Assembly (NCBI RefSeq): GCF_001273955.1 | Contig: NZ_LIGI01000001.1 | Location: forward strand, 1,665,151-1,721,894 | Direction of reading: 5' to 3' | Length of the DNA stretch: 56,744 bases | Source: Bacillus sp. FJAT-27245 | GTDB taxonomy: Bacteria > Bacillota > Bacilli > Bacillales > Cytobacillaceae | Shown here: piece after piece, positions 37,924 to 44,954 of the stretch | How the letters are laid out: the number at the start of each line of letters is the position of its first letter | Position numbering within the stretch: the stretch's first letter is position 1 | Translations under genes and position numbers: made by a program | Notes under the pieces: generated by a model | Seen by the model: only the letters and a program-made list of their open reading frames with translations | The model's database searches: none | Told to the model about the DNA's origin: nothing

Positions 37924-38851
37924 GATAATTGAGTTGACAAAAAAGTATGGCCGGTTTACCGCTCTTGACTCCCTTACGCTGACAATCGATAAAGGGACCG
38001 TGTTTGGCTTTGTCGGCCAGAACGGCGCGGGCAAATCAACAACCTTTTCAATTTTGGCGACGCTTTTGGCGCCGACCTCCGGAACCGCCTATATAAATGG
38101 GTGCAGCATTGCCGCGGAACCCGCTGCAGTCAGGAGGCAAATAGGCTATATGCCGGATTTCTTCGGAGTCTATGATCAGCTGAAGGCTGTCGAGTATCTT
38201 GATTTTTACGGAGCAAGCTATGGAATCCCTGCTCCGGAGAGGGCAAAACTGATTCCCCAGCTTCTTGATCTCGTCAACCTGTCCCATAAGGCGGACTCGT
38301 ATGTTGACGTTCTCTCACGCGGGATGAAACAAAGGCTTTGCCTTGCTAGGTCGCTCATCCATGATCCAGAAGTGCTGATCCTTGATGAGCCTGCATCCGG
38401 ACTTGATCCGCGGGCGAGGGTGGAAATGCGGGAAATCCTGAAAGAATTGAAGAATATGGGGAAAACAATCCTCATTTCATCCCATATATTGCCGGAGCTC
38501 TCGGAAATGTGCGATACAATCGGAATTATTGACCAGGGGAGGCTCGTCGCCCAAGGTTCGGTCGCTGAAATCCAAAGGAGGCTGCAGGGCGAGAAACTAA
38601 TTACCGTTAAAAATTATGGCAATCTTGACAGGGCTGCATTATTCTTCGAGGACCATCATCTAGTCAGCCGCCTTGAAAAGAGCGAAGATGGGGAAAGGGT
38701 GCAATTTGTTTTCTCCGGTACGGATGAAGACCAATTCCTTCTCTTAAAACAGGCGATAGCCGCGGATATTCATGTCATTAGCTTTGCGGAGGCTGAGTCC
38801 AATCTTGAAGATGTGTTTATGGAAATGACGAAGGGGGTGGAACTGTCATGA
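37916..38851 (+). CDS. ABC-2 type transporter ATP-binding protein
   Basis: Cytoplasmic ATPase that should power the permease encoded next. The 311-residue protein has Walker A GQNGAGKST near residue 34, signature LSRGMKQRL near 138, Walker B VLILDEPASGLD near 156, and the switch His in ISSHIL near 191. The Q-loop reads GYMPDFFGVYDQL near 77, with Asp where many ABC ATPases have Gln; related ABC-2 ATPases share this variant. Residues ~225-311 form the C-terminal extension usual in ABC-2 export systems. ATG at 37916 overlaps the previous gene; the stop overlaps the permease start. Confidence 0.92.
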   Translation: MIEIIELTKKYGRFTALDSLTLTIDKGTVFGFVGQNGAGKSTTFSILATLLAPTSGTAYINGCSIAAEPAAVRRQIGYMPDFFGVYDQLKAVEYLDFYGASYGIPAPERAKLIPQLLDLVNLSHKADSYVDVLSRGMKQRLCLARSLIHDPEVLILDEPASGLDPRARVEMREILKELKNMGKTILISSHILPELSEMCDTIGIIDQGRLVAQGSVAEIQRRLQGEKLITVKNYGNLDRAALFFEDHHLVSRLEKSEDGERVQFVFSGTDEDQFLLLKQAIAADIHVISFAEAESNLEDVFMEMTKGVELS

Positions 38852-39678
38852 GGCTGTTTTTAAATCCGGTTATGCTGAAGGAATACAAACTGAGGTTCCG
38901 CTCCTTTAAAAGTTTTCTCGGGCTCATGTTCTACTTGCTGGCTGTTTCAATCTTCGTGGTCGGCTTCATCTTTCTTAATTCCCAATCGATGGGAAACTCA
39001 TATGTAAGGCCCGATACAAGCAGGATAATGTTCATGGTCCTTTCCTTCATCCAGCTGGGGCTGGTCCTGTTCATTACTCCGGGGCTGACAGCCGGAGTCA
39101 TCAGTGGGGAAAGGGAGAAGCAGACGCTTACTATCCTCCTGACCACAACGCAAAGTTCGGGAGCCATCATCATCGGCAAGCTTGTATCGTCCGTCTCGTT
39201 TTTGATGCTGATGATTTTTGCGAGCCTGCCTATCTATAGCATCGTTTTCCTGTTTGGCGGCATCTCGCCGCTGCAGCTTCTGACCGTTCTCGGATACTAT
39301 ATGTTTATCATCTTCGTATTTGGAAGTTTTGGCGTGCTTTATTCTACCCTGATACGGAAAACAATTGTTTCAATGATTTCAGCGTATGGGACCGCGCTGT
39401 TTTTTGCAGCCGGTACAGCTTTCCTTTTGCTCGTGTCCTTGCAGTTCAGCAACGGAGCCCAAGGGTTTAATCCGGTATCATATTTCTTCGCAATGCTGAA
39501 TCCCTTCGCCGTTTTGTTTGGTATTTTTGAGCCGGGAGCGTTGAAGGATCTAGGGAGGCAGACCGGGATTCAGTTTCCTTTATGGGCCGCACAGCTGATT
39601 TCGTATACGCTTCTTTTTTCGGCCGCAATGTTTATGAGCATCCGGAAATTGCGCCCGAAGGCAGGATCAAAACGTTAA
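38848..39678 (+). CDS. ABC-2 type transporter permease
   Basis: Integral membrane partner of the preceding ATPase. The 276-residue protein has six predicted TM helices (about residues 24-44, 60-82, 112-134, 138-162, 170-196, 240-262) and the ABC-2 hallmark GVISGEREKQTLTILLTT near 83-100 in the first cytoplasmic loop. It starts with ATGA overlap to the ATPase. The substrate is unknown; the family includes export systems and Gld-type gliding or envelope transporters. Confidence 0.9.
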   Translation: MRLFLNPVMLKEYKLRFRSFKSFLGLMFYLLAVSIFVVGFIFLNSQSMGNSYVRPDTSRIMFMVLSFIQLGLVLFITPGLTAGVISGEREKQTLTILLTTTQSSGAIIIGKLVSSVSFLMLMIFASLPIYSIVFLFGGISPLQLLTVLGYYMFIIFVFGSFGVLYSTLIRKTIVSMISAYGTALFFAAGTAFLLLVSLQFSNGAQGFNPVSYFFAMLNPFAVLFGIFEPGALKDLGRQTGIQFPLWAAQLISYTLLFSAAMFMSIRKLRPKAGSKR

Positions 39679-39694
39679 AAGAGGGTGGGCGGAT

Positions 39695-41290
39695 ATGGAT
39701 GATAAAAGGCAGTTTCTCAAGCTTTTGGCTCCGGTAAAGCGGCAGCTTAGGCTGGCCAGGGTTTTTGCAGCCGCGCAATACGGGCTGGCATCGGCCGGCG
39801 CTGGCTGTGTGATTGTACTGCTTCTGGCAAGGATGGTTGTATTTCCTTACTATTACGAGGCTGCGGCAGTTTGTTCCATACTTGCCTTCCTTTCCGTGTT
39901 TCTATTTTTTATAAGGCGTTTGCCAGGCTGGAAGGAAGCGGCAGGGCTATACAACAGCTATGTTCCGGAAGACAGGGTTATAGCCGCCCATTCCTTTCAA
40001 GATCAAGATGGTCCCATAGAAAAACTGCTCATCAAGGAAACGGTCTCCTACATGAAAAGGGAACAAGCTCGCGTCCTTTCCCGGAAAAAGAAATACCGCA
40101 TCACAAAATGGTTAGCGGCAGGCATCCTGCTTGCTGCCGCGGCTCTGTCACTCGAACAATTTCCCAACAAAAAGATCGAGCTGGCCGAAAAGAGGAAAAC
40201 CGAAATAGCTATTGTAAAAAAGGCGGAAGAAAACATCTCCGCGCAAATGAAAAAGGAAAAAAATCCGCTTGCGAAAAAAGAGCTGGAAGAATTGAAGAAG
40301 GAACTCGCAAAAGCCCGGACTCCTGAAGAAGCCCTGAATACAATCGAACGAAAAAAGAAAGAGCTGGTCCTGAAAGAACTGAAGGAAAAAGACCTAAATT
40401 CCGGGCTTGAATCTCTGATTACTGAAATGGAGGAAGCAGGGCTTAAGAAACTCGCTTCTGCCATTGCCGAAAAGGATGTTGAAAAGGCTATGGCGGAAAT
40501 AGGGCGGCTATCGAAGGACGGCGCACAGCGAACCCCGGCCCAATCGGCAGCCTTGAAAAAACTTGCCGGTACGGACGGCGCACTTTCAGGGAAACAGCTC
40601 GACAGCCTGCAAAAAAAAATTAAGGAGTCATTCCAGTCGGGAAATGAGTTAAGAGAGCTGGCAGCCCTCCAGGATACGGTTACAAAACAAGGCCAAATGC
40701 TTCGAGGAGAAATGGTCGCAAAAGGCTTATTGCGAGGAACCCTCGCGATGGGACCTGAAAAGAATATCCATAATGGCCAGGCACCATCCGCAGGCGGCAA
40801 GGGAAAAAATGATCCGCTAAACAGCGGCAACGCCGGTACCCAGTCCGGAAGCAGCCCGAATAAAAGTTCAACACCAGGAAGCGGCTCCGGGAATGGGAAA
40901 GGAAACGGAACTGGGACCGGTGATGGAACAGGGGCCGGGCAAGGGACCGGAGCCGGCGGCGGGAAAGGGGCTGGCAGCAGTGCCGGGCAAGGAGCCAACC
41001 CTGGCAAAGGAGCCGGATTGGGAGAAGGACCTAGGGAGTTCTTGACCATCCCTGAGAAAATAGGAGGCAACACAAACCTGGAATCGGATTTTGGGAAGCT
41101 TGGGGAAGGAAACACATCCCAATATGAAAGCGACGGACCTGTCCAGCGGGGGACGATTCGGCCATATGAGGAAGTTTATGGCGAATATGCCGATTCATAC
41201 CGAAACAGCCTTGACAGGATGAAGCTTCCAGGCGGCCTTGAGAATATCGTTAAAAATTACTTTTCTGATCTGGATCCCAAGAAGGAGTGA
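39695..41290 (+). CDS. Membrane protein with coiled coil and Gly-rich linker, unknown function
   Basis: The 531-residue protein has two TM helices near residues 24-50 and 53-75, a third near 134-154, then a highly charged helical or coiled-coil stretch (about 157-270, rich in K and E). A low-complexity linker at about 367-446 is made almost entirely of G, S, N, T, A and K. The C-terminus (about 489-526) has a compact motif with PYEEVYGEYADSY and NIVKNYFSDL. I recall similar 'EVY...Y...VKxYF' tails in membrane proteins encoded beside ABC transporters and MoxR genes, but no function. The ATG at 39695 follows AGAGGGTGGG. Four bases separate it from the MoxR gene start. Confidence 0.82.
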   Translation: MDDKRQFLKLLAPVKRQLRLARVFAAAQYGLASAGAGCVIVLLLARMVVFPYYYEAAAVCSILAFLSVFLFFIRRLPGWKEAAGLYNSYVPEDRVIAAHSFQDQDGPIEKLLIKETVSYMKREQARVLSRKKKYRITKWLAAGILLAAAALSLEQFPNKKIELAEKRKTEIAIVKKAEENISAQMKKEKNPLAKKELEELKKELAKARTPEEALNTIERKKKELVLKELKEKDLNSGLESLITEMEEAGLKKLASAIAEKDVEKAMAEIGRLSKDGAQRTPAQSAALKKLAGTDGALSGKQLDSLQKKIKESFQSGNELRELAALQDTVTKQGQMLRGEMVAKGLLRGTLAMGPEKNIHNGQAPSAGGKGKNDPLNSGNAGTQSGSSPNKSSTPGSGSGNGKGNGTGTGDGTGAGQGTGAGGGKGAGSSAGQGANPGKGAGLGEGPREFLTIPEKIGGNTNLESDFGKLGEGNTSQYESDGPVQRGTIRPYEEVYGEYADSYRNSLDRMKLPGGLENIVKNYFSDLDPKKE

Positions 41291-41294
41291 TTCC

Positions 41295-42302
41295 ATGGAA
41301 GCGATGAAAGATAAGGAAAATCAATTCAGCAGCGCCGTTGGCAAACTTCAGGCTGCCAGGGAGGAGATTAAAAAGTTCATTGTGGGCCAGGACGAAGCGA
41401 TCGAGCACGTTCTTTGGAGCATACTGTCCGGCGGGCACAGCCTTCTCGAAGGGCTGCCGGGGCTTGGGAAAACAATGCTGATCCGGACAATCGCGGACTG
41501 CATGGACCTTTCTTTCAACCGAATTCAATTTACCCCGGATTTGATGCCGTCCGACATAACCGGGACGATGCTTCTCCAGCCGGGCGATAACGGCAGGCAG
41601 GAGTTCATTTTTCATGAGGGGCCGATTTTTGCCAATATCGTCCTAGCCGATGAAATAAACAGGGCCACCCCTAAAACACAGAGCGCCTTGCTGGAAGCGA
41701 TGGCTGAACGGACGGTTACCGTAATGGGGAGCACGAAAATGCTGGCTAGGCCGTTTTTCGTGCTGGCCACGCAAAACCCAATCGACATGGAGGGGACCTA
41801 CCCGCTTCCTGAAGCGCAAATGGACCGGTTCATATGCAAAATCCACGTCGGCTATCCTTCGGGCCAGGAGCTTAAGGAAATTGCCCGCAGAACGACAGGT
41901 ACGGAAACGCCAATCGTAAGAAGGGTCGTTTCGGCGGAGGATGTCATCCGGCTCCAGCAACTCGCGAAGGAAATCCTTGTATCGGAAGAAATTCTTGATT
42001 TTGGGGTTGCCATCGTCACGAGTTCCCATCCCGGAAAAGAGGGGGCACCGGAATCCGTCAACAAGTACGTCCAATATGGAATTGGCCCAAGGGGATTGCA
42101 GAGCCTCTTAATGCTGGCAAAAGCAAGGGCCTTGTGTTCCGGCAGGTACCATGTTTCAACCGGGGACTTGAAGAATGCGGCCCTCCCCGCCCTTCGCCAT
42201 CGGCTTCTGTTAAATTTTGAAGGTGAAGCCCGCGGTATGGAAACGGATGAAATCATCCTTGAAATACTGGAGAGTTCCTCAAAGGCGGCCGCAGCCAAAT
42301 GA
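41295..42302 (+). CDS. MoxR-family AAA+ ATPase
   Basis: Cytoplasmic AAA+ chaperone-like ATPase; MoxR proteins remodel or activate VWA-domain partners, for example in metal-cofactor insertion. The 335-residue protein has Walker A GLPGLGKT near residue 53, RIQFTPDLMPSDITGT near 76, Walker B VLADEINRA near 116, sensor motif ATQNP near 158, and LPEAQMDRF near 171, all typical of MoxR. The ATG at 41295 follows AAGGAGTG inside the end of the previous gene. Its stop overlaps the DUF58 gene (ATGA), the classic MoxR-DUF58-VWA order. Confidence 0.94.
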   Translation: MEAMKDKENQFSSAVGKLQAAREEIKKFIVGQDEAIEHVLWSILSGGHSLLEGLPGLGKTMLIRTIADCMDLSFNRIQFTPDLMPSDITGTMLLQPGDNGRQEFIFHEGPIFANIVLADEINRATPKTQSALLEAMAERTVTVMGSTKMLARPFFVLATQNPIDMEGTYPLPEAQMDRFICKIHVGYPSGQELKEIARRTTGTETPIVRRVVSAEDVIRLQQLAKEILVSEEILDFGVAIVTSSHPGKEGAPESVNKYVQYGIGPRGLQSLLMLAKARALCSGRYHVSTGDLKNAALPALRHRLLLNFEGEARGMETDEIILEILESSSKAAAAK

Positions 42303-43168
42303 GCTCCGGGTACGGCATTCTGCTAGCCAGGCTCCAAAGATTGCGGCTCTCCGTCAAGACCCGGAAAAGGGCCGCCCATAAAGGCGGGCGCCGATCGGGG
42401 AGGCCAGGCCAATCCCTGGAGTTTTCCGATTTTCGTGCCTACCAGCCTGGGGATGATCTCCGCCTGATTGACTGGAATTTATTTGGCAGGACCGGCAAGC
42501 ATTATATCAAAAGATTTCTTGATGAGCAGGAAATCCATGCGGCTGTTATCCTGGACGCCACCCCGTCCATGCGGATAATTGAATCGAAATGGAAGAGGGC
42601 GAAGGAAATTGCCGCTGCTTTGTCCTTTATCGCCCTAAATGGGGAAGACCGGTTATCCTTCATTCCCGCATCCGCTTCAGCGGGTGGGAAAATCACGAGA
42701 AAAGGAGCGGTCTATGCCAAAAGCGTCTACAATAGTATTCTCGTAACAGACGAAACATCTGCGGCCGGAACGTTCACGGAATCGGTGCTCGCCGAGGGGT
42801 TGAAGGGCGCCCAGGCGGTCATTGTGATAACCGACGGCCTTGAAAGCCCCGGTGAATTCGCCAAGCTGTTCAGAAAGCTTGCCTCATCGAAAATCGAGGC
42901 AAAGTTTATCCATATTCTTGCCGGGGAGGAAATAAATCCTTCGGGTACGGGTGATTTGCGGCTGATCGACAGTGAAACCGGAACAGCGGTCGAGGTGAGC
43001 ATGGGGGAAAGTGTTGTAAAACTGTATCAAAGAAGGCTGGAAGCCCACAACGCCTCGCTCGAACAGCTGTGCAGAAAATATGGCTTTGCCTATTTGTCCA
43101 CGACTGACAAGGATGATTTTCATGAATTTATTTTTCATATGTGCACGGCTAAAAAAGTGCTGGAATGA
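42299..43168 (+). CDS. DUF58 domain-containing protein (short form)
   Basis: DUF58 proteins carry a VWA-like fold and are usual partners of MoxR ATPases. The 289-residue protein has the DUF58 signature FSDFRAYQPGDDLRLIDWN near residues 42-60 and a MIDAS-like DATPS at 86-90 (DxTxS). It lacks the N-terminal TM pair of long DUF58 proteins such as B. subtilis YeaD, so it is predicted to be cytoplasmic. ATGA overlap with moxR implies coupled translation. Confidence 0.92.
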   Translation: MSSGYGILLARLQRLRLSVKTRKRAAHKGGRRSGRPGQSLEFSDFRAYQPGDDLRLIDWNLFGRTGKHYIKRFLDEQEIHAAVILDATPSMRIIESKWKRAKEIAAALSFIALNGEDRLSFIPASASAGGKITRKGAVYAKSVYNSILVTDETSAAGTFTESVLAEGLKGAQAVIVITDGLESPGEFAKLFRKLASSKIEAKFIHILAGEEINPSGTGDLRLIDSETGTAVEVSMGESVVKLYQRRLEAHNASLEQLCRKYGFAYLSTTDKDDFHEFIFHMCTAKKVLE

Positions 43169-43178
43169 GGTGGCCTGA

Positions 43179-44954
43179 ATGCACTTCGCCAACCCCGCCT
43201 ATTTCGCGTTGGCAGGCTTGTTTGGATTTGTCATTCTTCTATATTTTTTCCGAAAGCAGTATAAGCCTGTCATCAATCCATCCAACATGCTTTGGGCCGA
43301 GGCAATGAACGAATGGCAGGCATCCCCATGGCTGAAAAAATTGCAGAACAGCCTGCTTTTGTGGCTGCAGGTCATCACACTGGCCCTTTTGATGTTCGCG
43401 CTTGCAAAACCGGGCTGGGAAAGCGGAAGCATGGCCGGGAATCATCTAGTGATTATTTATGACCCTTCATCGTCCATGTCCGCGGCGGCTGGGGATGATG
43501 GAACACGGGTGGACGTTGCGAAAAAGAAAATGCTTGAGCTTCTGGAAAAAGGCGGGACCGGGGAAGTTACCATTATCAGCGCGGGGCAAAGGCCTGAAGT
43601 AATCCTGAATAGGGAAGCTGAAAAAAGGGCCGCGAGTGATGCGATTCAGTCCCTTTCCCTTACCTATGAACACGAAAATATCGTTGATGCAGTTAAGCTG
43701 GCTCTATCGTTGTCCTCGACTGAAGGAAACGAGATACATATTTTTTCCGATGCCGCCCTTAAGGACGAAATAGAACCGGTTGCGGGAAACGCATTTATTC
43801 AGGTCCATAATAGCCGCGCCCCGATTCGGAATGTGGCGCTTCTGTCTTTTGGGGCTGCAAGGGCGGGCAATGCAATTGCCGCCGCGGCGGTACTCGAAAA
43901 CCAGGGCAGTGAAGATCGTGATGTCCTGTTCACAGTGAAAGGGGAGAAGGAGGTTCTGTTTGAAAAGAGCATAAAAATTGGCGCTGCGAGCCAGGAAATT
44001 ATTGATATTCCCGATTTGCCCGAGCAGCCCTATTATCTTGCGGAGGCAATCGCAGAGGATGGCTATCAGGCGGATAACGAAGCCGCGGCTGTTCTGGCAC
44101 CGGCAGATCCGCCTTTTTTTGCAATCGGCAATGTAAATCCCTTTTTGCTGAAAGGGGTAAAGTCGCTTGGGTTGGACATTATCCAGCCAGATCAAAGCGC
44201 ATTCGCTTCCATTAAGGAAGGCATCCTCCTGGTTGAGGGGAAGGAACCTGAAAACCTTCCGAATCTACCCGTCCTGCTAATCAACAAGGACAAGGGTCAA
44301 CGGTTGGAATTAATGAAAAAAATAAAAGCAGTAGATTCTCCTCTACTGCAATTCACCGAATTCGGCAAAACATATATTCACTCTGCGGCAGAGCCTTATA
44401 GCGGTTCATTCGAAACGATAGCGGAATCCGGCGGCCGCCCCCTGATTCAAACAGGGTACCGAAAAGGCCAGCCGGCAATCGCGGTGAACTTTGCGATTGA
44501 AGATTCTGATTGGCCGCTTCACCCCGGCTTTCCGATTTTCCTATCCAACAGCTACCAATGGCTTTCCAAGCAATCAACATTTCTAGGATATTTTCAGCCA
44601 GGAGAAGAGAAATGGCTAACGTTGGATTCCCATGACAGGAAACTAGCCATCTTTGACCGAGATGGAAAAAATTTGGCCGAATACGATTTATCGACCGAAA
44701 ATTTCAAGGCTCCTTTCAAACCGGGCGTATACCAGGCATCCTCCGGCAAAAAGATTCATTTCTTTTCCGTGATGCTGGACGACAGGGAAAAAACGGCTCC
44801 CCATTCAGAGTCGTTTAGTCTAAATAAAAAGACGCTTATAGCGGGGAAAAAGGCTGTCCGGGAAAATGAAACGGCCTGGCAGGCGCTCGGCATCCTCGCC
44901 TTTTTGTGTTTGCTGATGGAATGGGAGGTGTACAGGCGTGGGCTTGGACGTTAA
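43179..44954 (+). CDS. BatA-like VWA domain membrane protein
   Basis: The 591-residue protein has the BatA N-terminal region (HFANPAYFALAGL, TM about 7-26; a second TM about 59-79), then a VWA domain from about 88 to 230 with MIDAS DPSSS at 95-99 (DxSxS). A long beta-rich region follows, and a last TM helix near 566-585 ends in a short basic tail. Most of the protein between residues 80 and 565 should lie outside the membrane. GAGGTGG precedes the ATG at 43179. It overlaps the next VWA gene by 17 bases. Confidence 0.9.
   Translation: MHFANPAYFALAGLFGFVILLYFFRKQYKPVINPSNMLWAEAMNEWQASPWLKKLQNSLLLWLQVITLALLMFALAKPGWESGSMAGNHLVIIYDPSSSMSAAAGDDGTRVDVAKKKMLELLEKGGTGEVTIISAGQRPEVILNREAEKRAASDAIQSLSLTYEHENIVDAVKLALSLSSTEGNEIHIFSDAALKDEIEPVAGNAFIQVHNSRAPIRNVALLSFGAARAGNAIAAAAVLENQGSEDRDVLFTVKGEKEVLFEKSIKIGAASQEIIDIPDLPEQPYYLAEAIAEDGYQADNEAAAVLAPADPPFFAIGNVNPFLLKGVKSLGLDIIQPDQSAFASIKEGILLVEGKEPENLPNLPVLLINKDKGQRLELMKKIKAVDSPLLQFTEFGKTYIHSAAEPYSGSFETIAESGGRPLIQTGYRKGQPAIAVNFAIEDSDWPLHPGFPIFLSNSYQWLSKQSTFLGYFQPGEEKWLTLDSHDRKLAIFDRDGKNLAEYDLSTENFKAPFKPGVYQASSGKKIHFFSVMLDDREKTAPHSESFSLNKKTLIAGKKAVRENETAWQALGILAFLCLLMEWEVYRRGLGR

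Noticed and set aside
40048-41115. 355-codon Pro-rich minus-strand frame
   Set aside because: It is the complement of the Gly-rich linker and coiled coil of the 531-residue module protein; Gly codons read as Pro on the other strand.
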